Assembly: GCF_000020005.1 (NCBI RefSeq)
Contig: NC_010718.1
Coordinates: forward strand, 2,686,001-2,750,000
Source of the DNA: Natranaerobius thermophilus JW/NM-WN-LF
GTDB taxonomy: Bacteria; Bacillota; Natranaerobiia; Natranaerobiales; Natranaerobiaceae
DNA length: 64,000 nucleotides
Direction of reading: 5' to 3'
A program made the position numbers and the translations under genes. A model generated the notes under the pieces. It ran no database searches and was not told the origin of the DNA. It saw nothing but the letters and a program-made list of their open reading frames with translations. The number at the start of each line of letters is the position of its first letter. Within the stretch, counting starts at the first letter, position 1. This document shows, piece by piece, positions 26,495-35,583 of the stretch.

Positions 26495-27091
26495 CTATAG
26501 ACTTCCATGAACTTCCGCCCTCAACTTATCAAATTCTTTAAACACCATATCACCCACATTTTCTGCAGTAAGCTGGATTAAATCTTTCTTAGTGAACAAG
26601 ACCCTATTTAAATTTTTATAGTTCTTCTTAAGATAAGGCGCTGGTTCAGAGATAAAATAAGAGTGGTGATTTTCTAGTTCTGTTATTTCAAAATCGTGCC
26701 CATATTTTTCAGCGTGAATTGGCCGGAAGAACATCCAATGGTCACTCACTGAATAGCTGCTACCCCAGTCATGTATATCATCAAACTCATATTTTGCCAA
26801 ATATATCGAAGGTTCTCCTATTAGATAAATATTTAATCCAAAGATTGGCCCATCTTTCCAGCCATTCTCCAATTCTTGATCCTTTTGATATTGATACAAT
26901 TTAATAAAACTATTGACCAGCCAACCATTATAATCCCTGTCAGACTTATACCTTAAAAAATCTTTATCTGAAATAGGTATATAATTGAACTCCGATGAGA
27001 TAGTGTCACAGTAGCGCATCAACTTATCAATATTTTCATAAGTCTTTAACACAACTTCAAAAGCGTTGTTAATGTTATCACTCAAACTCAT
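26495..27091 (-). CDS. Unknown partner of a PD-(D/E)XK-like protein
   Basis: ATG 27091 follows GAGGAG and overlaps the upstream gene by about 14 nt, so the two are translationally coupled. The 198-aa soluble product is acidic with several Trp/Tyr-rich stretches (DYNGWLVNSFIKLYQYQ, HDWGSSYSVSDHWMFFRP). No catalytic motif is recognised. It might be an immunity or specificity subunit for the nuclease-like partner. Confidence 0.55.
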   Translation of the reverse strand: MSLSDNINNAFEVVLKTYENIDKLMRYCDTISSEFNYIPISDKDFLRYKSDRDYNGWLVNSFIKLYQYQKDQELENGWKDGPIFGLNIYLIGEPSIYLAKYEFDDIHDWGSSYSVSDHWMFFRPIHAEKYGHDFEITELENHHSYFISEPAPYLKKNYKNLNRVLFTKKDLIQLTAENVGDMVFKEFDKLRAEVHGSL

Positions 27092-27875
27092 AAAATTCTC
27101 CTCTCTTAATTGGAGTTTGAACATTAAAATTAATAGTAATACCTTCTCTAGTTGAAGCCCCTTTAAAATAATAATACATGCTTTCCTCAACTGTGTTGGC
27201 CTCAAACTCAAAGTTTCTAAATCTATTTAACCCTCTACCTTCCAGTAATAGATTTATGTCTGTCAATATTAATCTCTCAAATTCATTCAGTTCATCACTT
27301 ATCAATAATGCTTTTATGGTTTGGTTTATATTTTCCCAGGAAAGGCTAGCTATAGAAACTCCTTCCCTTAATATATTCCTTTGAATCACTTCTTCTACTG
27401 TTGAGTAGTGATACGGCTCCGGGGCTATAAAAAGCAACAGTGCTGATTGCTCAGAATCTTTAATACTATTTAAAATTCGACTTTGTCTCGCCAGTTGATT
27501 AATACTGATTTCTTCATGATCTTCATTATCATTACTTATATCATCATCTGAAGAGAGTCCACTTAAATACTTCACTTCGATGCCTATTTGTAAATGCTCA
27601 AATGACAGAAGAACATCTAACTCCCCAACTTCATCATGATAATACCAAAATTTAATACAATCATCCCAGTACTCAATATCAATACTTTCCAGAATTCTCC
27701 CAATATCATTAGCTTCTTTTTTTAGTATCTGCATTTCTGTAAGTATCTGCTTCATAGCCTTGGGAAAAGAAAGATAACGCAAACTGCCAAAAAAGTCACC
27801 CGTCAGCTTATCTTCAGACCTTTCATGTATATCCGAACCTCTCTTGTCAAGCTTCCCCTTTATCTCTGCTAACAT
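27078..27875 (-). CDS. Putative PD-(D/E)XK nuclease-superfamily protein
   Basis: GELDVLLSFEHLQIGIEVKY (~84-103) has the D-x(n)-ExK spacing and hydrophobic strands of a PD-(D/E)XK core. An N-terminal helix and a Gln on the following helix (INQLARQSRIL, ~125) also fit. The rest is helical. GGAGTTGG precedes ATG 27875. With the overlapping gene it forms a two-gene operon at the edge of the defence island. DNA cleavage is inferred from the motif only. Confidence 0.6.
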   Translation of the reverse strand: MLAEIKGKLDKRGSDIHERSEDKLTGDFFGSLRYLSFPKAMKQILTEMQILKKEANDIGRILESIDIEYWDDCIKFWYYHDEVGELDVLLSFEHLQIGIEVKYLSGLSSDDDISNDNEDHEEISINQLARQSRILNSIKDSEQSALLLFIAPEPYHYSTVEEVIQRNILREGVSIASLSWENINQTIKALLISDELNEFERLILTDINLLLEGRGLNRFRNFEFEANTVEESMYYYFKGASTREGITINFNVQTPIKRGEFYEFE

Positions 27876-27984
27876 TAAACCAACTCCAGATTAAATTCTT
27901 CCCCTGCCATAGCCCTTTAAACGCAAAACACCAACAAAAGGTTATGTTGTAATCACTTTATATGAAAAATAAATTAGATTAGCA

Positions 27985-29094
27985 TTACCACAATCCTTTA
28001 ATAATCTCTACCACCCTCTGCAAATCTTCATCTGTCATCTTGGTATCAGAAGGTAGGCAAACACCGTTCTTAAACAACCAATCTGAGACACCTTCTCCGA
28101 TAAAATCATACCCTTCATAGTAAGGCTGTAGGTGCATGGGTTTCCAAAGGGGTCTTGCTTCAATATTTTCATTTTCAAGGGCTTCTATAATATCTAAAGG
28201 TCTTACCTTACCAGTAGTCAGTATACAGGTTAGCCAACAATTAGGATCATTCCATTCATTGATAGGCATGAACTGAACACCAGGTAGATCACTTAATTCC
28301 TTTTTATAAAAGTCAAATATGTATTTTTTCTGTTCCACTCTCTTATCTAAAACCTTTAGTTGTCCTCTACCTATACCAGCTAAAACATTACTCAACCGGT
28401 AATTATAGCCCAATTCACTATGTTGGTAATGTCTTGCTTTATCTCTCGCCTGGCTGGCCCAAAATCTAGCCTTGTCAATTCTCTCTTCATTATCGGAAAC
28501 CAGCATACCTCCACCTGAGGTGGTGATAATCTTATTACCATTAAAAGAAAATACTCCATAATCACCTATAGTTCCAGTATGCTTGTCCTTGTAATAGCTT
28601 CCCAAGGATTCTGCTGCATCTTCTATTACAGGTACATTATACTTATTACATATTTCTAATATTCTATCCATATTAGCTGATAATCCATATAGATGTACTA
28701 CTATTACAGCTTTAGGGTTATATTGTTCAAAGGCCTGTTCTAAGGCCTTAGGACACATATTCCAGGTTTCATAGTCACTATCTATAAATACAGGTGTTGC
28801 ATTTTGATAGATTATAGGATTCGTTGAAGCCGCAAAAGTTAGGGATTGACAAAAAACAATATCACCCTCACCAACACCTGCAGCTTTCAGGGCTAAATGC
28901 ATAGCACTAGTGCCAGAAGAAAGTGCTACCGCTGATTTAGAATCTACTTTCTCCGCAAATTCCTGTTCAAATTCATTAACATTATTCCCTAAAGGTGCTA
29001 TCCAGTTAGTATCGAAGGCTTCCTTAACATATTCCATTTCATAACCTTCATTACTCATATGTGGGGATGACAGATGGATTTTTTTATGTGGCAA
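27985..29094 (-). CDS. DegT/DnrJ/EryC1/StrS sugar aminotransferase
   Basis: A PLP-dependent fold type I enzyme. SSGTSAMHLAL (~57) is the phosphate/PLP region, VIEDAAESLGS (~150) carries the PLP-stacking Asp, and FSFNGNKIITTSGGGM (~185) has the Schiff-base Lys. It transfers an amino group to a 4-keto nucleotide sugar, fitting the dehydratase gene at 1985 (4-amino-4,6-dideoxy sugar pathway). TTG 29094 lies 7 nt after AAGGAGG. It is the last gene of the long leftward operon. Confidence 0.9.
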   Translation of the reverse strand: MPHKKIHLSSPHMSNEGYEMEYVKEAFDTNWIAPLGNNVNEFEQEFAEKVDSKSAVALSSGTSAMHLALKAAGVGEGDIVFCQSLTFAASTNPIIYQNATPVFIDSDYETWNMCPKALEQAFEQYNPKAVIVVHLYGLSANMDRILEICNKYNVPVIEDAAESLGSYYKDKHTGTIGDYGVFSFNGNKIITTSGGGMLVSDNEERIDKARFWASQARDKARHYQHSELGYNYRLSNVLAGIGRGQLKVLDKRVEQKKYIFDFYKKELSDLPGVQFMPINEWNDPNCWLTCILTTGKVRPLDIIEALENENIEARPLWKPMHLQPYYEGYDFIGEGVSDWLFKNGVCLPSDTKMTDEDLQRVVEIIKGLW

Positions 29095-29154
29095 TTTAGG
29101 GCCTCCTTATGATTAGGCTTCCAATTTATACTTCTAATTAATATGTGAGATTTC

Positions 29155-30123
29155 TTACTTAATCAATTCACTTTCCTTTTTTATAGAAATAGTGTCGTGT
29201 TTCATCATATAGATACCTTCTTGATAATTACCGACACTTCTGTGATTCTTTATTCCTTCTAAGTTGTTTTTTATATATAGGGGATAGTTCTCTCCACATT
29301 CATAAGCTAAGAGATATCCTCCACTAAACCTAGGATTTACTTCTGAGATATAATACTCCCCATCTATTTTAAAAATGTCTATATCTATTGGTCCAATTAC
29401 CCCAAGTTTATATATGAAGTCTTCTACAAGTTCAAATAGTTTATCATCTTTAATTGATACTGCTTTATCGGTTTCTCCGGCTCTCATTTTAACTTTCTTC
29501 TTAGCAAATATCGACACTATTCCTTTAGAGATCAAGTCAACATACACATCAATGCCATATTCTTCACCATTTAAGTATTCTTGAATTATTAGGTCTTCTC
29601 TCTTGTTCATTAATACCTGTAAGTCCTCAAAATTATTAACTTGGTTAATTCCTATACTAGCACTTCCTTTTTGAGGTTTTATAAATACTGGTAATGATAC
29701 TTTGCCTTCTTGATAGTCTTGTTTAAAGTCTTCTAAATTACTATAAGTATTAGCACAATAATAACTATTTTCTTTTAAAAAATTATACATTTCAAGTTTA
29801 TCAAAACATATCTCTGTTACGTGATAGTCTGAAACAATAGGCAAAATATCATGATCTTTAAGCTTGTCCTTCTCATAAGCTAAAAGTGATAATTCCGGGT
29901 CTATTAATGAAATAATTCCTTTCAATTGTTCCTTTTTACAAATATCTATTAATATATCTAAGTAATTGTTATTGTTAATTCTAGGTACTATATAGCCCTC
30001 GGCAGTTTCATATAAAGCCGGAGCTACACTACTACAATCAGCAGTAACAACTTTATTGAAATTATCTCTAAAATATTTGGTTAGTTGTGTCCTTCTTCCT
30101 GCACTAGTTAAAAGTATAGTCAT
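29155..30123 (-). CDS. ATP-grasp ligase (CarB-like)
   Basis: The N-terminus MTILLTSAGRRTQLTKYF is the pre-ATP-grasp domain. PVFIKPQKGSASIGI (~170) and IIQEYLNGEEYGID (~195) are ATP-grasp lysine and hinge motifs, and ISEVNPRFSGGY (~275) carries the Mg-binding Glu/Asn. Such enzymes in capsule loci attach amino acids or other carboxylates to sugars. ATG 30123 follows GAGGGTG; the in-frame codon at 30141 has no site. Confidence 0.8.
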   Translation of the reverse strand: MTILLTSAGRRTQLTKYFRDNFNKVVTADCSSVAPALYETAEGYIVPRINNNNYLDILIDICKKEQLKGIISLIDPELSLLAYEKDKLKDHDILPIVSDYHVTEICFDKLEMYNFLKENSYYCANTYSNLEDFKQDYQEGKVSLPVFIKPQKGSASIGINQVNNFEDLQVLMNKREDLIIQEYLNGEEYGIDVYVDLISKGIVSIFAKKKVKMRAGETDKAVSIKDDKLFELVEDFIYKLGVIGPIDIDIFKIDGEYYISEVNPRFSGGYLLAYECGENYPLYIKNNLEGIKNHRSVGNYQEGIYMMKHDTISIKKESELIK

Positions 30124-30172
30124 AAATAAGTTCACCCTCATTTCAGATATAGAAGTATTATTTTTATCACAG

Positions 30173-30853
30173 TTATAAATTTATATCTTTCTGTTTTCTT
30201 ATCTCAGCTAAATTACCTTCAATTTGATTCGTGTTATCTGCTATATTGTCCCTCTTTAAAACTCTATATATTGTTTTTAAAATTATTTTCATGTCTCCAA
30301 AGAAAGTAATATTATATACATATTCTACGTCTTTTGATAATCTTTCTTCCCAATCTAAATAATTACGTCCACTAACCTGTGCCAAGCCTGTTATACCAGG
30401 TCTAACTTGATGTCTTTTTCGTTCTTCTTCTGTATAATAAGGTAAATAAGATGTCAATAAGGGACGTGGACCTACTAATGACATATCTCCTTTTATTACA
30501 TTGAATAGTTCTGGTAACTCATCTAATGAAGTTTTTCTTAAAAATTTACCTAATTTAGTTAAGCGGACATCATCAGGAAGTAATTTACCTTTTTCATCTT
30601 TTTCATTGGTCATAGTTCTAAATTTATATAAAGTGAAGATTCGCTCGTTTAAACCAGGTCGTTGTTGCTTAAAAAAAACTGGTGTTCCAATTTTTAATCT
30701 AACTAAAGCAACTATGAATATCAAAAATGGAGCAAACAAAATCAAAGCAATTATTGATAAAAGAAAATCTAAACTCCTTTTTATATATTTTCTATATAAA
30801 GGTTTTTTTGTTATTAATCTAAACAAAAAATTAAAATACTTTTTAAACCTCAT
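30173..30853 (-). CDS. Initiating undecaprenyl-phosphate sugar transferase (WcaJ/PglC class)
   Basis: After a basic N-terminus there is a membrane hairpin (~28-52). Then come PVFFKQQRPG, LYKFRTM, KTSLDELPELFNVIKGDMSL and VGPRPLL, the signature blocks of polyprenol-phosphate phosphoglycosyl transferases (catalytic Asp-Glu in LDELP). It starts the repeat unit on the lipid carrier, possibly with a bacillosamine-type sugar given the dehydratase and aminotransferase. AAGGGGG lies 7 nt before the ATG. IS3 copy 1 ends 25 nt upstream. Confidence 0.9.
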   Translation of the reverse strand: MRFKKYFNFLFRLITKKPLYRKYIKRSLDFLLSIIALILFAPFLIFIVALVRLKIGTPVFFKQQRPGLNERIFTLYKFRTMTNEKDEKGKLLPDDVRLTKLGKFLRKTSLDELPELFNVIKGDMSLVGPRPLLTSYLPYYTEEERKRHQVRPGITGLAQVSGRNYLDWEERLSKDVEYVYNITFFGDMKIILKTIYRVLKRDNIADNTNQIEGNLAEIRKQKDINL

Positions 30854-30917
30854 AATGACCCCCTTAAAGTTAGTCGTTGGACTTAGGTCAAAATTTTGGA
30901 CACCAAAAAGTTAAGTA

Positions 30918-31823
30918 TTAAGCAGATTGCTTTGCTAGATCCTCAACATGTTGAGGAGTTAAAAACTCCAAACTTCCATGGATTCTTGTTCTGTTGTACC
31001 AGCTCTCAATGAACCTAAATAGAGCAATTTCAGCCGATTTGAAGTCTAAGTACTTAACATGGTTAACTTCTTCCTTTTTCAAAGTAGCATGAAATGATTC
31101 GATATGTGCATTGTCATAAGGGCAGCCTTTTCTGCTAAATGATTGCTTGATCCCTTTGTACCTTAAAAAACGCTTAAAGTCATCGCTAGTGTACTGGGTA
31201 CCTAGATCACTATGTAGAATAAGTCCATTGCCAGGTTTCTGTGTATCATAAGCATTTTTAACAGCTTTAATAACTAAATCTGTTGTCATGGTCTTGCTAA
31301 AAGAGTATCCAACAATTTTATGGGTGTGTAAATCCATTACAGAGGCTAAGTAGCACCAGCCGTCTTTAACAGTATCAATGTATGTAATATCAGTAACCCA
31401 CTTTTGATTGACAAATGTAGTTGAAAAGTCTTGTTTTAGGAGATTCTCTCGTTCGACTACTTTTTCTCTACTAGGATAAGGCCGATATTTTTTCCTGACA
31501 ATTGATTTGATACCCTCTTTTCTCATTAATCGTTGGACTCTTTTTAAGCTGACTTTGTATCCTTTATTGATTAGCACAGCGTGGATCTTTGGTGCACCAT
31601 ATCGCTTTTTACTGTTTTTATGAATTTGAGTTATTTGATCTAATAGTTCTCTGTTTTCTTTGTCACGATTAGATTCAACTCGATTTATTGTTTCGTAATA
31701 AGTACTTCTCGGAAAGTCTAGAGCATCACAAATAGCTTTGATAGTATGCTCGTCCTTTTGTTCTTTTATAAATTTAGTAAGCTCTGTATTGTCTACTTTT
31801 TGGCGAATATGGTCATAGCCTTT
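30918..31823 (-). CDS. IS3 transposase OrfB (DDE integrase domain)
   Basis: It contains an IS3-type HTH_21 region (KRYGAPKIHA, KRVQRLMRKEGI) and a DDE core: WVTDITYI (D), HSDLGTQY (D), and NAHIESFHATLKKEE (E). It has no start codon of its own in the upper part. It is expressed as OrfAB by -1 slippage at A-AAA-AAG (31826-31820). Confidence 0.9.
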   Translation of the reverse strand, partial: KGYDHIRQKVDNTELTKFIKEQKDEHTIKAICDALDFPRSTYYETINRVESNRDKENRELLDQITQIHKNSKKRYGAPKIHAVLINKGYKVSLKRVQRLMRKEGIKSIVRKKYRPYPSREKVVERENLLKQDFSTTFVNQKWVTDITYIDTVKDGWCYLASVMDLHTHKIVGYSFSKTMTTDLVIKAVKNAYDTQKPGNGLILHSDLGTQYTSDDFKRFLRYKGIKQSFSRKGCPYDNAHIESFHATLKKEEVNHVKYLDFKSAEIALFRFIESWYNRTRIHGSLEFLTPQHVEDLAKQSA

Positions 31824-32059
31824 TTTAAGATTTCATTCTCCTCTTTCAAGCGAGCCATTTCTTTTTGCATTTCTTCCACATCTTTTGAAGTGGCTCCCTC
31901 ACTGCCAGATTGTTGGTTTGGAGAGAAATCTTTGATCCATTTATAAATAGTAACCTCTGTCACACCATATTCGCTAGACAAATCCTTCACAGAACTACCT
32001 GAATTATATAAATCTACAATTGTTCTTTTGAAGTCTTCATTATATCTCTTATTACTCAT
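31793..32059 (-). CDS. IS3 transposase OrfA (HTH)
   Basis: An 88-residue HTH protein: NEDFKRTIVDLYNSGSSVKD, then SEYGVTEVTIYKWIKDF, then a leucine-zipper-like coil. ATG 32059 is preceded by AAAGGA. The frame ends just after the slippery heptamer that links it to OrfB. Confidence 0.9.
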   Translation of the reverse strand: MSNKRYNEDFKRTIVDLYNSGSSVKDLSSEYGVTEVTIYKWIKDFSPNQQSGSEGATSKDVEEMQKEMARLKEENEILKKAMTIFAKK

Positions 32060-32126
32060 TACTGGACACATCCTTTCGTTATTAATATTGTAAGTGACTT
32101 AACCATGATGTGTCCAAGAATTTATA

Positions 32127-33440
32127 CTAACACCAGTGAATTAATTCATTTATTATATATTTACGCTTCCCTGAAGGTAAAAGAGGTATTTCAGATACAT
32201 AATTTACTTCAATATCTGCATCTTTACCCAATAAATTTCGTAAACGATTCATGAATCTCTCTTTATCTTCATAATCAAAAGAGTCCTGAATAATTAAATT
32301 AATAACATACTTTGTTGTACCCTTCTGTATAAATTGAAATTGTTGTATCGTATTTATGTCTCTAGTGATACTATTTATTAAAAAGGGCGTTACTTTATCC
32401 CCATTAGTATTCCTTATAATATCTATTACTCTACCCTCTACATTTTTTATCGTTTTAAGTCCGATATCACAGGAGCATTTTTCTTCAGTTTTTGGCAGTT
32501 TAACTATATCACCTGTGTCATATCTAATTAAAGGCATTGCATGAGAATAAAGGTCAGTTACAACTACTCGTCCTTTTTCGCCCGGTATACAAGGTTCATC
32601 TTTGTCTAGTTTTAAAACCTCAATAATATAACTCATCTTATTTAGGTGAAAATAGTCGCTTTGATTACCACATTCCTTTGCTATTACTCCTAATTCATAA
32701 GTAGAATAACGATTATAGATTTTACAACCAAAAACTGTTTCTATCAGTTCTCTGTCCATTAAAGGTTCTGATGTAGTGATAATGCTTTTTATGTTAAAAT
32801 CATTGGGACTATCTTTATGTTTCAGACAATATTCTGCTATTGACTTCATTGTGGATGGGTATCCAATAATACACTTGATGTTATTTCGCTTTAAGATATT
32901 TCTATATTTTTGTAATATACTTTCGTTAAGTGTATGTGGTGCTAAGTATATTTTATTTTGTATCTTAGATGTTAATTTATTTTTTCCTCTAACTCCTATA
33001 AAAGCATGTTTCATACCAACTTCAAATCCGGCCCAGCTATTAAAATATATTATTTCAGCTACTTGCCTTTGTTTTTTATTTTTTGTTTGATAAAACTCCA
33101 TTGGTGTTCCATAAGAGCCACTCGTTGTTACTGAAATTAAATTTTTTTCCTCGTATATTTTAGAAACAAAAGAGTCGTGATATTTTTTTAAAGTACTTTT
33201 CTGAATAATCGGGAAGTCATAGAAATTTACATTTTTAAACTTTTTATAAAATTCAGTTGTATTTATTGCATGATGAATTAACTGATGTAATTTTTTAGAT
33301 TGAAAATCTCTGATTTTATCAGTATTTTTGGCTAGAAGTTGAATTTCATCATAATGCTTTTTTATTGGGCAACCTTTTGTCTTATCTAAAAGCCAGAACC
33401 CTTTATTACGAACTTTTTCAAAAAAATTAATACAAATCAC
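32127..33440 (-). CDS. CapK/PaaK-like adenylate-forming enzyme
   Basis: An AMP-binding (phenylacetate-CoA ligase-like) protein: SVTTSGSYGTPMEFYQ (~107) is the P-loop-like motif, YSTYELGVIAKECG (~240) and MPLIRYDTGDIVKLP (~300) are the A5/A7-type blocks. CapK-type members sit in capsule loci and may activate an acyl group for transfer to a sugar. Its last two codons and stop (TGG TGT TAG) come from IS3 copy 1. Without the IS the frame would read ..ELIHD and TAA, so function is probably kept. The start (GTG 33440) is uncertain. Confidence 0.8.
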   Translation of the reverse strand: MICINFFEKVRNKGFWLLDKTKGCPIKKHYDEIQLLAKNTDKIRDFQSKKLHQLIHHAINTTEFYKKFKNVNFYDFPIIQKSTLKKYHDSFVSKIYEEKNLISVTTSGSYGTPMEFYQTKNKKQRQVAEIIYFNSWAGFEVGMKHAFIGVRGKNKLTSKIQNKIYLAPHTLNESILQKYRNILKRNNIKCIIGYPSTMKSIAEYCLKHKDSPNDFNIKSIITTSEPLMDRELIETVFGCKIYNRYSTYELGVIAKECGNQSDYFHLNKMSYIIEVLKLDKDEPCIPGEKGRVVVTDLYSHAMPLIRYDTGDIVKLPKTEEKCSCDIGLKTIKNVEGRVIDIIRNTNGDKVTPFLINSITRDINTIQQFQFIQKGTTKYVINLIIQDSFDYEDKERFMNRLRNLLGKDADIEVNYVSEIPLLPSGKRKYIINELIHWC

Positions 33441-33505
33441 CTACCTTAGCTCATCTCTCGCATCAAAATCTTTAACATTTAACAATATTACCTAACAGGA
33501 CCTGA

Positions 33506-35533
33506 TCATTTATATATCCTTGTTTCAATTATTTCAATTGGTTTAGTTGATTTGATCTCATAAACTAATTGGTAACAAGGTATCCTTTCACCATAATATA
33601 GTGATCTCCAACCTTTGGGGATTTCTTCATTAGCATAGTATAAATTGAAATCTCCTCTGGTCAAGCTATTAATTTGCATTGTAAGGGCTTCTTCTTGATT
33701 TACATTTAATTTGAACTCATTGTCTCTAATTTTATCTACGCTTGTCCCTACATTCCAATTCAATTTAACTCTTAATTTATCCTCTTTCCGGTTTTCAATC
33801 TTATCCTTTATTAGCAAGTAGTTATCATAAAATTCAATTTCTCTAGTATGAGTATTATTATAGCCGTCATGATAACCTGAGAAAAACATATCACTTTTAT
33901 TATCACTATTATTTTGCTCATCGAATTGTCTAACATATCCATTAGGCCAATCTATTGTCAAAAACCTTGGTCCATTTTTGGTTTGATTTTTTTCATCTAT
34001 TGTAATGGTATTATGATTTTGTGTTGCTTTAAAATAACCCTTAAATTTATCTTCTGGATTATAACTATATGATCCTATATCACATAAAACATTAACTCCA
34101 TTGTACCAAAAATCAAAATGCAGCATATCGGCAGGTCCAGCAGTTTTTTTGTGTATACCACATTTTATCATTCCAAAGCCAAAATTGTTTCTTAGAATGT
34201 GATAACCTCCGATTTTAAAACTATTAGTTTTTCTTTCAATCAAAGTCTTATCAGCATTTTTAACTGCATCATCGCCACAAAACCATAGCATTTCCTCTTC
34301 ATGTTTACCTTCATCATATAATTTTTGTCCACTAATGATATAAAAAATAGAATTAAGTTGTGGTTTATAATTCAAATAATCACAAGAAGTCAAGGGAAAT
34401 ATTAGTGCTCCATCATTCGATCCATAATTAGGTAGTTGACCTGTTAATTCATCTTGCATCTGATATAACAGGTTAATGGATTTTTTTATTTTACTTGTTA
34501 ATTGGCTATTAAAAGTTATATTATTTCTTTGAGCTAGACAATAGCACCAAGAATAAGTTTGAAGCATTAATCTCTGATAGTTCACTGAGTTTTGAATATA
34601 ACTACCATCATCAAAAATTTGTTTTAAACCCTCTTGTTCTAAGTAAAGTTTTCCTTTATTTTTTAGCCTATTTGAGTCTCGAAAATAAGGGAATAGAACA
34701 CCAAAAGAAAATAAACCCGCGGCTTCGCTAATAGCATGATTATTTTGAACAGCTTTTCTTGCAAAGTTAATATTACCTTCTATTCTTAAAGCGCTAAGAT
34801 ATAAATTTTTAACCAACTTAAATATTCTTTCATTGGTGCTGTGTTTAGTGTCTAGAAAAATGTATAAACAAAATATCCAAGCATACATTCTAATGGCTAT
34901 TTCTTGACCACATTTCCAGTTAATGCCTATATTATAAGGATTATCTTCAATCCAGTTTTCTACTTGTTCCCAATATGCTAATGCATATTTTTCATCTTTT
35001 GTGATAGCATAAGCTCGAGCAAAGTAATAAAAATGAGGAAATCTAGAAGCTTCCCAGACATATTTAACATCTCCCGCACTGCTAGATAGTTCTTCAAGAT
35101 CTACCCAGTGTTTACTACTATCCCATTCATATTTAGTTACAGGATTTATATGCCAATTAATCGGATTTCCAAAATCCGCTTCCCATTTACTAAAACAAGG
35201 TATTTTCCCTTCAATTGCATTATCAGCAATATAAATAATATTTTCTCTTTCATCTTGAGTTAAACTTTGTATTAAAAATTCGCGATATTTATCCAAATCT
35301 TTATAACTAACAAAAAAACTTTTTAAATTTGTTCTTATTTGACTTACAAGAGCTGCTTTTGTGTTACTTGACAATCCCACAATTTTATCAAGCACTTCAT
35401 CATCAGACATTTCTCTAGTAGGGAAACTTTTTTTTAATATCCCAGTTTTTGTTTTAATCTCATATGTAAGTCTAAATAATGTCCAAGATAATCCTTTATT
35501 GTTTATGATTTTAAAAATATCTGTGATTTTCAT
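33506..35533 (-). CDS. Heparinase II/III-like polysaccharide lyase
   Basis: A 675-aa protein with an (alpha/alpha) toroid part (~90-390; WKCGQEIAIRMYAW and QNNHAISEAAGLFSFG hold the Asn/His region) and a C-terminal beta-sandwich (~440-670; DMLHFDFWYNGVNVLCDIGS, FKATQNHNTITID). No signal peptide is visible, so it may act in the cytoplasm or leave by another route. Uronate-containing polymers are its usual substrates, matching the two UDP-sugar dehydrogenases here. GGGGAAG precedes the ATG. Confidence 0.85.
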   Translation of the reverse strand: MKITDIFKIINNKGLSWTLFRLTYEIKTKTGILKKSFPTREMSDDEVLDKIVGLSSNTKAALVSQIRTNLKSFFVSYKDLDKYREFLIQSLTQDERENIIYIADNAIEGKIPCFSKWEADFGNPINWHINPVTKYEWDSSKHWVDLEELSSSAGDVKYVWEASRFPHFYYFARAYAITKDEKYALAYWEQVENWIEDNPYNIGINWKCGQEIAIRMYAWIFCLYIFLDTKHSTNERIFKLVKNLYLSALRIEGNINFARKAVQNNHAISEAAGLFSFGVLFPYFRDSNRLKNKGKLYLEQEGLKQIFDDGSYIQNSVNYQRLMLQTYSWCYCLAQRNNITFNSQLTSKIKKSINLLYQMQDELTGQLPNYGSNDGALIFPLTSCDYLNYKPQLNSIFYIISGQKLYDEGKHEEEMLWFCGDDAVKNADKTLIERKTNSFKIGGYHILRNNFGFGMIKCGIHKKTAGPADMLHFDFWYNGVNVLCDIGSYSYNPEDKFKGYFKATQNHNTITIDEKNQTKNGPRFLTIDWPNGYVRQFDEQNNSDNKSDMFFSGYHDGYNNTHTREIEFYDNYLLIKDKIENRKEDKLRVKLNWNVGTSVDKIRDNEFKLNVNQEEALTMQINSLTRGDFNLYYANEEIPKGWRSLYYGERIPCYQLVYEIKSTKPIEIIETRIYK

Positions 35534-35583
35534 ATAACTTCCCCAATCAAAGAAAGAATTTCTACTTTTTTCTTTATAAAATA

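Larger units (their letters stand above)
30878..32135 (-). mobile_element. IS3-family insertion sequence, copy 1
   Basis: The element is 1258 bp with imperfect ~26-bp terminal inverted repeats (TGG...CCA ends; both inner ends share TTGGACAC). OrfA and OrfB translate identically to copy 2 (59651-60908, opposite strand). It lies between the CapK-like gene and the sugar transferase gene. Flanks give at most a 2-bp AC duplication, whereas copy 2 has TCA. Confidence 0.9.
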
